Part shown: one piece after another, positions 24,220 to 32,817 of the stretch
Layout: each line of letters starts with the position of its first letter
Position numbering within the stretch: position 1 is the stretch's first letter
From: Sedimenticola sp.
Lineage (GTDB): Bacteria > Pseudomonadota > Gammaproteobacteria > Chromatiales > Chromatiaceae
Direction of reading: 5' to 3'
Length of the DNA: 48,693 nt
NCBI GenBank assembly: GCA_027026755.1
Contig: JALVNE010000050.1
Span: 1-48,693 of the forward strand
Notes under the pieces: generated by a model
What the model was told of the DNA's origin: nothing
The model's database searches: none
The model's input: only the letters and a program-made list of their open reading frames with translations
Made by a program: the position numbers and the translations under genes

Positions 24220-24248
24220 TTGACCTGCAAGGCCAATATCAGTATTTT
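24220..24248 (+). promoter_or_regulatory. sigma-70 promoter of ilvIH
   Basis: TTGACC (24220-24225), a 17-base spacer, and TATTTT (24243-24248). The expected start point leaves a leader of about 55 bases before the GTG of ilvI. I see no branched-chain leader peptide in it. Confidence 0.7.
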
Positions 24249-24310
24249 ACAATGTTTGGATTTTGTCGATTCAGACAAGACCGGATTCGGTAATTTGGGA
24301 GGTTATCGCG

Positions 24311-26044
24311 GTGGAATTGACTGGCGCTGAAATTGTCGTCCAGGCACTGAAAGAAGAAGGTGTTGAATACGTCTGGGGCTACCCGGGCGGCGCTGTGCTG
24401 CATATCTATGATGCGCTGTTCCAGGAAAAGGCCCTGCAGCACATCCTGGTGCGCCACGAACAGGCGGCCACCCATGCTGCTGACGGCTATGCCCGGGCTA
24501 CGGGCAAGGTTGGCGTGGCGCTGGTGACATCCGGTCCCGGCGCCACCAATGCGGTGACTGGTATCGCTACGGCTTACATGGATTCCATCCCCATGGTGGT
24601 GCTCACCGGGCAGGTGCCTACGCCTTTCATCGGCAGTGATGCTTTTCAGGAGGTGGACATCACCGGCATCACGCGTCCCTGCGTGAAGCACAATTTCCTC
24701 ATCAAGCGCGTCGAGGACATCGCCGAAACCATGGCCAAGGCGTTCTACATCGCCCGCACCGGTCGTCCCGGTCCCGTGCTGGTGGATATTCCCAAGGACG
24801 TCACCGATCCCAATGTGAGGATTCCCTTCGAGTATCCGAAGAAGGTGAACATGCGCTCCTACAAGCCGGTGGAGAAGGGCAACACCCGACAGGTGCGCAA
24901 GGCCGTGGAACTGATGGTCAAGGCCAGGCGGCCGGTCATCTATACCGGCGGCGGCGTGGTGCTTGGCGAGGCGTCCGAGGAGTTGCGCAAGCTGGTGGCG
25001 CATACGGATTTCCCCGTGACCCACACGCTCATGGGCTTGGGTGCCGTTCCTGCTTCCGACCGCCATTTCCTGGGCATGTTGGGCATGCATGGTACGTACG
25101 AAGCCAACATGGCCATGCACGAGGCAGACCTGATCATTGCCATTGGGGCGCGTTTCGATGACCGGGTCACCGGCAAGCTGGCCCAGTTCTGTCCCAATGC
25201 CAGGGTCATACACGTGGATGTGGACCCATCGTCCATTTCCAAGAATGTGCGGGTGGACGTGCCCATCGTGGGACAGGTCAAGCCCGTGCTCAGGGATATG
25301 CTCAAGTTCCTCAAAGAGCGCAAATCCGCGCCGGACGCTGCGGCCCTCAAGAGCTGGTGGGAACGCATCGAGGCCTGGCGGGAGGTGGAATGCCTGAAAT
25401 ACGTCAACTCAGACAAGGTCATCAAGCCCCAATTTGCCATCGAAACCCTGCACAAGGTAACCAAACGGCGCAATTTCTATCTGACTTCTGATGTGGGCCA
25501 GCATCAGATGTTTGCCGCCCAGTTCTATCCTTTTGAAAAGCCGCGCCGCTGGATCAATTCCGGTGGCCTGGGCACCATGGGCTTTGGCCTGCCGGCGGCC
25601 ATGGGCGTGCAGCAGGCTTTTCCCAAGGCTACCGTGGCCTGCGTTACCGGCGAGGCCAGTATCCAAATGTGCATTCAGGAGCTGGCGACTTGCGCCCAGC
25701 ATGATCTTCCGTTGAAGATCATCCTGCTGAACAACGGCTACATGGGCATGGTGCGGCAGTGGCAGGAATTCTTCTATGACAAGCGCTATTCCCATTCCTA
25801 TGTGGATGCCTTGCCGGATTTCGCCAGGCTGGCGGAGACTTATGGCCATGTGGGCATGACCATAGAGGACCCCGGTGATCTGGAAGCGGCTTACAAGGAA
25901 GCCTTTGGCATGAAGAACCGGCTGGTGTTCATGAACGTGATCATCGATCCGGAAGAAAACGTTTATCCCATGATCGAGGCGGGCAAAGGGCATCATGAAA
26001 TGCATATGTCACCCCACCTGTCCGCGGAACGGGAGCTGGCCTGA
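24311..26044 (+). CDS. ilvI: Acetolactate synthase large subunit
   Basis: 577 residues from a GTG with GGGAGG eight bases upstream; an in-frame start at 24263 exists but lacks this site. The enzyme makes acetolactate or acetohydroxybutyrate in the Val/Ile/Leu pathway, with thiamine diphosphate, FAD and Mg2+. Visible: GYPGGAVLHIYDAL, catalytic Glu50 in RHEQAATHAADGYAR, SGPGATNAVTGI, the FAD region IGARFDDRVTGKL, and the diphosphate-binding region LNNGYMGMVRQWQEFF. The usual GDG metal motif reads GEA here (447-449). The stop overlaps the ilvH start (TGATG). Confidence 0.97.
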   Translation: MELTGAEIVVQALKEEGVEYVWGYPGGAVLHIYDALFQEKALQHILVRHEQAATHAADGYARATGKVGVALVTSGPGATNAVTGIATAYMDSIPMVVLTGQVPTPFIGSDAFQEVDITGITRPCVKHNFLIKRVEDIAETMAKAFYIARTGRPGPVLVDIPKDVTDPNVRIPFEYPKKVNMRSYKPVEKGNTRQVRKAVELMVKARRPVIYTGGGVVLGEASEELRKLVAHTDFPVTHTLMGLGAVPASDRHFLGMLGMHGTYEANMAMHEADLIIAIGARFDDRVTGKLAQFCPNARVIHVDVDPSSISKNVRVDVPIVGQVKPVLRDMLKFLKERKSAPDAAALKSWWERIEAWREVECLKYVNSDKVIKPQFAIETLHKVTKRRNFYLTSDVGQHQMFAAQFYPFEKPRRWINSGGLGTMGFGLPAAMGVQQAFPKATVACVTGEASIQMCIQELATCAQHDLPLKIILLNNGYMGMVRQWQEFFYDKRYSHSYVDALPDFARLAETYGHVGMTIEDPGDLEAAYKEAFGMKNRLVFMNVIIDPEENVYPMIEAGKGHHEMHMSPHLSAERELA

Positions 26045-26535
26045 TGAGACATATCATTTCCGTACTGATTGAAAACGAAGCGGGCGCCTTGGCCCGGGTG
26101 TCCGGCCTGTTTGCCGCCCGGGGTTACAACATCGAGTCCCTTACCGTGGCGCCCACCCAGGATGAAACCCTGTCACGCATGACGCTGGTCACCTATGGTG
26201 ACGAGATGATCATCGAGCAGATCATCAAGCAGCTGAACAAGCTGGTGGACGTGGTGAAACTGCTGGATCTGTCCGACGGCCCCCATATCGAGCGCGAGTT
26301 GATGATGGTGAAGGTCAGGGCGGAAAAGGGCATGCGTGAGGAGATGAAGCGCTTGGCGGACATTTTCCGCGCCAATATCATCGACGTTACCGATCGCAGC
26401 TATACCATCGAGCTGACGGGGGATGGTGAAAAGCTGGATGCTTTCCTCACCGCAGTGAACGACGATCTGATCATGGAAGTCGTGCGCTCCGGTCCTTTGG
26501 GCATCTCCCGTGGCGCCAAGGGATTGGGGCTGTAA
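26044..26535 (+). CDS. ilvH: Acetolactate synthase small (regulatory) subunit
   Basis: 163 residues, as E. coli IlvH. An ACT domain opens the protein (MRHIISVLIENEAGALARVS, then GLFAARGYNIESLTV); Gly14 and Asn11-type valine-site residues (ENEAGALARV) are retained, so valine feedback inhibition is expected. The C-terminal half has the conserved RELMMVKVRA and IIDVTDRSYTIELTGD. It is translationally coupled to ilvI. ilvC follows after 205 bases. Confidence 0.97.
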   Translation: MRHIISVLIENEAGALARVSGLFAARGYNIESLTVAPTQDETLSRMTLVTYGDEMIIEQIIKQLNKLVDVVKLLDLSDGPHIERELMMVKVRAEKGMREEMKRLADIFRANIIDVTDRSYTIELTGDGEKLDAFLTAVNDDLIMEVVRSGPLGISRGAKGLGL

Positions 26536-26585
26536 AGGATCCATCCCATACATAAATTATGTGCATGATAGTTCTGGTTTATGAT

Positions 26586-26646
26586 TGTAAGTCGGGCTTT
26601 AGCCAGACAATCCACCATCGTGTGTCGGACTGAAGTCCGACCTACA
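26586..26646. repeat. GTCGGRCTT inverted-repeat element between ilvH and ilvC
   Basis: 61 bp bounded by TGTAAGTCGGGCTTTAGCC and, inverted, GGACTGAAGTCCGACCTACA. The right half is itself a perfect hairpin (GTCGGAC-TGAA-GTCCGAC) and the left half a weaker one. This kind of element is widespread between genes in gammaproteobacteria. As RNA it would form paired hairpins between ilvH and ilvC. Confidence 0.72.
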
Positions 26647-26719
26647 GGCGAGTGTGTTTTCATCACCTCAAATGGTCTGTAGTAAGGTATGAGCTATTAT
26701 GCAAATCTTGAATAACTAA

Positions 26720-27757
<1,038 letters not shown>

Positions 27758-27772
27758 TCTGTTGCGCAGACG

Positions 27773-27802
27773 AAAAAAGCCGGCGTCATGCCGGCTTTTT
27801 TT
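27773..27802. terminator. Bidirectional terminator between ilvC and the converging gene
   Basis: AAAAAA, stem GCCGGC-GTCAT-GCCGGC, then seven Ts. It is A/T-flanked on both sides, so it can serve ilvC and the minus-strand operon whose last stop is at 27819. Confidence 0.93.
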
Positions 27803-27818
27803 GTCTGGGCTCAGGCGG

Positions 27819-28610
27819 CTATTCCGGCGCAGGGCCGAATCTCGGGTAGTCGCTCCCGGGAGGCAGGAAGAACTTCTCGTCATCGCTACAGCGGGTGAGG
27901 GGAAGAATCAGCAACGAAGGCCGGGCTCCGCGCCCCACGGGGACAAGGCGAAGCACGGCATCCTGGCAGTCGTCGCCGTTCACATTGGCGAAATCCACAG
28001 ACAGGATGCGGTATCCCGGGGCCTTGGGGTCCCGGATACAGCGCAAACCCATCCCGGTGTGATAGATGTAGCCGCGAAACAGGCCGTTCTCGAAGCGGCA
28101 GTCCTTGAGATCTTCTTCCCTTGACTGGTGCATGGGTGTGCTGCTCATGAACATGGAGAAGTTGGGCATGCCCGGCATGGGCGGCGGGCAGGCTGCGGGA
28201 TTGCGCAGCAACAGATCGAGATCACAGCCGGGCCGCAAGGGCAGGTCGGTGATCCTGGCATTGTAGAAGTCATAGCTGCTGACATAGTCTCTTGACGGTT
28301 TCCTGGAATACTTTTTCAGAAAATTGACATAACGGCAGTCGTCGTCAGCTTTCATCCACAAGCGCCGTTCCACGCGATTTCCCCAGTGGCCGGCGCCTTC
28401 GAGGAGACGGCTGTTCAGTTTTCCGCAGTCTGCGGGAATGTTGAAGGTTTCTTTCTCAAAACGGGATACGGGTAGCTCGATCTTGTATTCCTGGACTTTC
28501 TCACCCGTGTAAGGCGCGCTGAAATAAGGCGCTACCTTGTCAGTGGCGAAAGCAGGTGACAAGAGGGACAGCAGCAAGCTGGCTGCAAGGAAAGCGATAA
28601 ACCGGCTCAT
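27819..28610 (-). CDS. Secreted Cys-rich protein, partner of the RND exporter
   Basis: 263 residues, unrecognised. The signal peptide ends LLSPAFA-T. The mature protein holds about nine Cys (for example NIPADCGKL, DDDCRYVNFL, PGCDLDLLLRNPAAC, LKDCRFENGLF and RCIRDPKAPG), probably paired as disulfides in the periplasm. There is a Met/Pro-rich stretch (PPPMPGMPNFSMFMSSTPM) in the middle. The ATG overlaps the stop of the RND exporter (ATGA), so the two are made together. Role as periplasmic substrate carrier or accessory is inference from coupling. Confidence 0.8.
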   Translation of the reverse strand: MSRFIAFLAASLLLSLLSPAFATDKVAPYFSAPYTGEKVQEYKIELPVSRFEKETFNIPADCGKLNSRLLEGAGHWGNRVERRLWMKADDDCRYVNFLKKYSRKPSRDYVSSYDFYNARITDLPLRPGCDLDLLLRNPAACPPPMPGMPNFSMFMSSTPMHQSREEDLKDCRFENGLFRGYIYHTGMGLRCIRDPKAPGYRILSVDFANVNGDDCQDAVLRLVPVGRGARPSLLILPLTRCSDDEKFFLPPGSDYPRFGPAPE

Positions 28611-31369
28611 TTTTTTCCTCCTCCATTATCGTTTTGGGACTGTCTGCGCATCATTCCCTGCTTGTTTATCAGCTTGATCATGCGGCGGCTGAGATCGGCA
28701 GTAAGATTGGCGAATATTCGGGCCGAAATCACTGGGCGGTGCCTCATGGTGCGTGCTATGCCTTCGCGGGTAAGCACCAGCACGGTGCTGTGTTCCCGGA
28801 CAATGGCATTGGTTTTTCTGGGAATATTGGCGAACAGGGCGACATCGCCAAAAACGTCCCCCGGCATGAACTGTTCCAGCGGGGTGCAGGTTTCGTCTGA
28901 ATCGGGAAGACAGACTTCGACCTTGCCCGTCAGCAATACATAGAGTTCAGAGCTGACTTCACCGCGTTTGAACACCAGATCGCCTTTGTTGAATTCCACC
29001 ATGCGTCCCGAAAGAATGAATTGACGGATCTGCCAGGGCCTCATGTTTTTGAACAATGGGCTTTTCTCCAGCACCTTTTTGCGCAGGCGGAGAGAAAGTA
29101 TGTCCCAGATGGTGACCAGCCGCAGGGAAGAAACCACAAGAGGCGTGATGATCAGATCCGAGATCAGGGCGGTGGCGATGACCAGGGCGCCGAGAAGACC
29201 AAACTGTATGATGGGGTCGAAACTGGCCTGGGTGAATACAAGGAAACCGGTGATCAGGGCCAGGGAGGTTGAAATCACCGGCAAGGCTTCGCCGTAGATG
29301 CTGTATTCCATGGCAATTTCATGGCTCTTTCTGGCCTTGAGTTCCCTGTTGTAGCGCAACAGGAAATGCAGGGTGTCGTCCACCGCGATACCAATCGCAA
29401 TGGCTGCTGCCATGGTCGTGCCGATGTTGAGGGGAATCTGCATATAACCCATAAAACCAAACATGACAATGACCGGAAAAAAGTTGGGCAGGGCAGCCAG
29501 CAGACCGACCTTCAGTTCCGTGAACAGCACGCCGATGATGAGCACGATGATCACCAGCAGCAAAGCGATGGACTGTAATTGTCCTTGGATCATGGCGTTG
29601 GTTGCCGACAGGCTCAGTACCGAATCTCCGGTTATCTTCGCGTCCAGTCCCGGGTCCAGATTGTGCTGAATGAACTGCTCCAGATCCTTCAACATGGCCT
29701 GCAGTTTTTCACTCGATGAAATGCTGTGCCGGACCAGGATACGGGCCTTGCTGTAGTCATCCGTGACATAGGCTGCCACGTCCTTGTGATCGAGAAACAT
29801 CATCAACTCGGTAATGGCGTCGTCGGATTCCGGCATCAATGATTCATCAAGCTCCTGGAAGGCACCGTTGAGGAGCGATAGATAGTCAGCGAAAGATGCC
29901 GTGGATTCAGACCAGCCTTTTTCACGGATGTATTTCTGTATTTTTGCCAGCTCTTCCAGATAGCGCACTTTCAGGAAGGTGTCTTCTATCCCGGAGTCCA
30001 GGATGATGGACAGAGATTCCAGGCCCGCCAGGTTTTGGTTGACCAACTCGATTTTCTTGCGTACTTCGGAATTCTTGCCAAGACTGTCGATGGCGTTGTG
30101 ATTGATGTGGATTCGGGGAATGCCGATGAGCGCTGCCAGCGCCCCGGCGAGAAAGAAAACAACGATGGCTTTACGCTTGCGCCACAGCCATTCCCAATAG
30201 CGCTTGGCCATCAGGCGGGACTTGCCGCTGTAGATTCGCGCCTTGCCGTCCAGCTGCCATTTCCCTGCCAGCGCCAGCATGGAGGGAATCAATATAACGG
30301 TGGCCAGGAAATTGAGGGCCAGACCCGTGGATGCCACCAGGCCGAACTGCCACAGGGCTTCGATGCGGCTCAGCCCCACGGAAAGAAAGCCCAGGTAGGT
30401 GGTGATAAAGGTCAGCATCACGATGTTGCCCATGCGGCGGGACATGTGTTTCAGTGCCTCGGTCGTTTCCAGGCCGGCTTTCTGTCCGTGGCGGAATTCG
30501 GCCAGGAGATGGATGTCTTCCGTGGATCCCACGATGATGAGCAGAATAGGGATGATGGAGGTAACCACGTTGATGGGAATATCCGCCGCGCCCATGAAAC
30601 CCAGGGTCCACAGGATACTCAGACTAGCAGTCATGATGGGCAGCAGAATGTCGATGACCTGCCGCAGCAGCAGGAACAGGGCAATGAGCAATGCAGCTAT
30701 CGCCAGGGGAAACAGGCTGGTCTGCTCATGGCGTATGCGTTCGGCGATTTCCGTGCGAACCTGGGGAAAACCAATGGAAAAACTGGTCTTGTACCAGGGC
30801 TTGAGCCCCTGGGCGATCTTGTCCAGATCATGGGTGACGCTTTCATCGTTCCACTGGGGGTTATCCGGATCCACGGGGTTCATGAAGATGGCGACCGCCA
30901 TGGCATTGTTGTCGGGGGATACCAGGATGTTCCTGAGAAAAGGATTCTTGCGGGCCTCTTCCAGAATGTGTTTTGCCGCTTCGGGGGTTTCAGGCAGTTT
31001 TTCCAGGTAGGGTTTCTTGTCCAGGTATCCGTCGACGGTCTTTACCCAGGGAACAGAGAACAGACTTTCGACTTTTTTGGCGAAGGGCAGGGCTTCGAGC
31101 CTGGTCAGCGCTTTGCGCAGCGCATGGAGCTTGTCTTTGGCAAGCAGGTCATCCGACTCCAGGTACAACAGGTTGACCTGTTCATCTCCGAATACCTGCT
31201 GTACCTGGCGGTAAAAAGCCCGCTCCTCATCGTCTTGCACCAGCATCTCATCTGCAGAAATGCGCACCTCCACCTTGCCGACCTGAAAACTGGCCAGCAA
31301 GGAAACCGCCAGGATGATGGCGAGGCCGACAAAGGGGTGGCCGGAAAAGTAACAGAGAATCCGGTTCAT
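28607..31369 (-). CDS. RND/MMPL-type exporter with C-terminal cyclic-nucleotide-binding domain
   Basis: 920 residues. Two RND halves, each with one leading span, a periplasmic loop and five further spans. The first half has NVVTSIIPILLIIVGSTEDI and the second IPLNIGTTMAAAIAIGIAVD (then DTLHFLLRY), the usual TM4 motif of the MMPL/hydrophobe exporter group. About residues 771-900 form a CRP-type cNMP domain: phosphate-cassette-like FGDVALFANIPRKTNAIV at 840-857, where the usual Glu is Asp but Arg851 is kept. Such transporters move lipids or hydrophobic compounds; the cytosolic sensor tail suggests control by cAMP or a related nucleotide. The stop overlaps the next start (ATGA). Confidence 0.88.
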   Translation of the reverse strand: MNRILCYFSGHPFVGLAIILAVSLLASFQVGKVEVRISADEMLVQDDEERAFYRQVQQVFGDEQVNLLYLESDDLLAKDKLHALRKALTRLEALPFAKKVESLFSVPWVKTVDGYLDKKPYLEKLPETPEAAKHILEEARKNPFLRNILVSPDNNAMAVAIFMNPVDPDNPQWNDESVTHDLDKIAQGLKPWYKTSFSIGFPQVRTEIAERIRHEQTSLFPLAIAALLIALFLLLRQVIDILLPIMTASLSILWTLGFMGAADIPINVVTSIIPILLIIVGSTEDIHLLAEFRHGQKAGLETTEALKHMSRRMGNIVMLTFITTYLGFLSVGLSRIEALWQFGLVASTGLALNFLATVILIPSMLALAGKWQLDGKARIYSGKSRLMAKRYWEWLWRKRKAIVVFFLAGALAALIGIPRIHINHNAIDSLGKNSEVRKKIELVNQNLAGLESLSIILDSGIEDTFLKVRYLEELAKIQKYIREKGWSESTASFADYLSLLNGAFQELDESLMPESDDAITELMMFLDHKDVAAYVTDDYSKARILVRHSISSSEKLQAMLKDLEQFIQHNLDPGLDAKITGDSVLSLSATNAMIQGQLQSIALLLVIIVLIIGVLFTELKVGLLAALPNFFPVIVMFGFMGYMQIPLNIGTTMAAAIAIGIAVDDTLHFLLRYNRELKARKSHEIAMEYSIYGEALPVISTSLALITGFLVFTQASFDPIIQFGLLGALVIATALISDLIITPLVVSSLRLVTIWDILSLRLRKKVLEKSPLFKNMRPWQIRQFILSGRMVEFNKGDLVFKRGEVSSELYVLLTGKVEVCLPDSDETCTPLEQFMPGDVFGDVALFANIPRKTNAIVREHSTVLVLTREGIARTMRHRPVISARIFANLTADLSRRMIKLINKQGMMRRQSQNDNGGGKK

Positions 31370-31754
31370 GAAGCAAAGGCCTGATCGTCCGCCAGCATTC
31401 CGGCTTCATGGCCGTGGCATGGTAGGATGAAGTGGGTGAACGAGAAGTTCATCAATAAATCAATGGGTTACGCTGAGAAATCCGGAGGTGTTTTTATTGG
31501 TCCTGTCGTGTGGCGTAAAAGCATAACACAGGGAAATGATGCTGTGGTGCCGCCTGCCTTCCATCGCTGGATACGGGTGGCGCCAGCCGCATACTCCAAA
31601 TCACATTGGGGGTTGCATTGCGAAGGCTATAGTCAATGACATCAACGTAGGGGCTGTAAGGGTCCCTGGGCAGGGAAGGTCATAAACCCATTCCTGACCA
31701 GGGTGAAACCAAAAATATTGCTTAAGTTGATGGCATTGAGGCTATACTTGCGTC
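31370..31754. other. Gene-free stretch between the RND operon and pssA
   Basis: 385 bases separating divergent genes. No recognisable ORF. It contains a small perfect hairpin TCCCTG-GG-CAGGGA (31663-31676), an inverted GGTCA/TGACC pair (about 31678-31700), and the pssA promoter at its right end. No clear minus-strand promoter was identified. Confidence 0.5.
31718..31748 (+). promoter_or_regulatory. pssA promoter, possibly giving a leaderless mRNA
   Basis: TATACT at 31743-31748 is a good -10 element; TTGCTT at 31718-31723 is a possible -35 with a long 19-base spacer. The ATG of pssA begins 7 bases after the -10, where transcription normally starts, and there is no ribosome-binding site. Confidence 0.5.
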
Positions 31755-32513
31755 ATGGACGCACACAAACAAGATGTCGTGGACCTGGAAGCTCATGCCC
31801 ACAAGCGGAGCAAGGGTATCTACCTGTTACCGAATCTGTTTACCACGGCTGCCCTGTTTTCCGGTTTCTATGCCGTACTGGCAGCCATGAACCACCAGTT
31901 TGAGAAAGCCGCGATTGCCATCTTCATCGCCATGATTCTCGATGGACTGGATGGGCGGGTGGCTCGTCTGACCAACACCCAGACAGCCTTTGGCGCCGAA
32001 TATGACAGTCTTTCTGACATGGTGGCTTTTGGCCTGGCCCCCGCGCTGGTCATGTACGAGTGGGCGCTGCATTCCCTGGGGAAGCCGGGGTGGCTGGCTG
32101 CTTTCATTTATACAGCAGGCGCGGCCCTGCGTCTGGCCCGTTTCAATTCCAAGCTGGACGTTGCTGACAGCAACTATTTTCAGGGATTGCCCAGCCCCTC
32201 CGCGGCCGCCATCGTGGCGGCCAGCGTCTGGGTGGCCGTGGACAAGGGCATTACGGCACCACAGATGGCCATCATCGGCGGAATCATCACCGGCGTATGC
32301 GGCCTGTTGATGGTGAGCAATATCAGGTACAACAGTTTCAAGCATATCGACCTGAAGGGGAAGGTGCCATTTGTCGCCCTGGTGGGAATCGCCCTGGTGT
32401 TCGCCATCATCCTCATGGAGCCCCCGCTGATTCTGTTTCTGGTGTTTGCCATCTACGCATTGTCCGGCCCGGTTGCCACGGCGCGGGCAGTGCTGCGGAA
32501 ATGCGGGAAGTGA
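31755..32513 (+). CDS. pssA: CDP-diacylglycerol-serine O-phosphatidyltransferase
   Basis: 252 residues of the membrane-bound (type II) PssA. It makes phosphatidylserine, precursor of phosphatidylethanolamine. The CDP-alcohol phosphotransferase motif is complete: DGLDGRVARLTN followed by GAEYDSLSD (D-G-x2-A-R-x8-G-x3-D-x3-D). The N-terminus GIYLLPNLFTTAALFSGFYA is typical, so the ATG cannot be far off. About six membrane spans. pssA between ilvC and leuA is a conserved neighbourhood in proteobacteria; here an RND pair has come in between ilvC and pssA. Confidence 0.96.
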   Translation: MDAHKQDVVDLEAHAHKRSKGIYLLPNLFTTAALFSGFYAVLAAMNHQFEKAAIAIFIAMILDGLDGRVARLTNTQTAFGAEYDSLSDMVAFGLAPALVMYEWALHSLGKPGWLAAFIYTAGAALRLARFNSKLDVADSNYFQGLPSPSAAAIVAASVWVAVDKGITAPQMAIIGGIITGVCGLLMVSNIRYNSFKHIDLKGKVPFVALVGIALVFAIILMEPPLILFLVFAIYALSGPVATARAVLRKCGK

Positions 32514-32586
32514 CCCAGCCGAAACTCGGGTGAGGAAGCCCCGCTGCGAAGCCGGCTTCCCCCTGGCATCCGGTGAATACTTGGGG

Positions 32587-32592
32587 TATAGT
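32587..32592 (+). promoter_or_regulatory. -10 element upstream of the leu leader ORF
   Basis: TATAGT preceded by a G run; no convincing -35 at 17 bases (TGGCAT at 32564). The predicted start near 32599 lies 24 bases before the leader ATG. The 304-base gap 32514-32817 is otherwise filled by the leader ORF and its downstream competing stems. Confidence 0.45.
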
Positions 32593-32622
32593 CGGCCCAC
32601 ATACAGCTGCAATAACCAGACC

Positions 32623-32715
32623 ATGATTTGGCAAGCCCCGCATCATTGCAAATCCAGTGAACCGGCATTTCTCCGCCGGGGCCTGCTCCTGCCTGTTGGT
32701 CCGCTGCTGCCCTGA
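32623..32715 (+). CDS. leuL: Putative leucine leader peptide of leuA
   Basis: A 30-codon ORF beginning MIWQAPHHCKSS and ending in FLRRGLLLPVGPLLP then TGA. Six of the last 14 residues are Leu, mostly in consecutive codons. It sits 102 bases upstream of leuA, after a TATAGT -10 element. Downstream, GCCC (32709-32712), GGGC (32717-32720), GCCCT (32736-32740) and AGGGC (32745-32749) can pair in mutually exclusive ways. This is the layout of ribosome-mediated attenuation, but no U tract follows the last stem and the ribosome-binding site is weak. Control through masking of the leuA start or Rho is possible. Confidence 0.6.
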   Translation: MIWQAPHHCKSSEPAFLRRGLLLPVGPLLP

Positions 32716-32817
32716 TGGGCATAGACGACACATCCGCCCTGGCGAGGGCCAAAGCAACGCAAGACAACCCAAAAAAATCCAGAACACAATTCCTGATCAA
32801 CGGGATGGAGTTGCCTG

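Noticed and set aside
31427..31639. A 70-codon ORF in the gap before pssA
   Set aside because: No ribosome-binding site, no recognisable composition or domain, and codon use unlike neighbours.
32736..32749. Intrinsic terminator of a leu attenuator (GCCCT-GGCG-AGGGC)
   Set aside because: The stem is only 5 bp and is followed by CAAAGC, not a U run, so it is reported only as a pairing segment.
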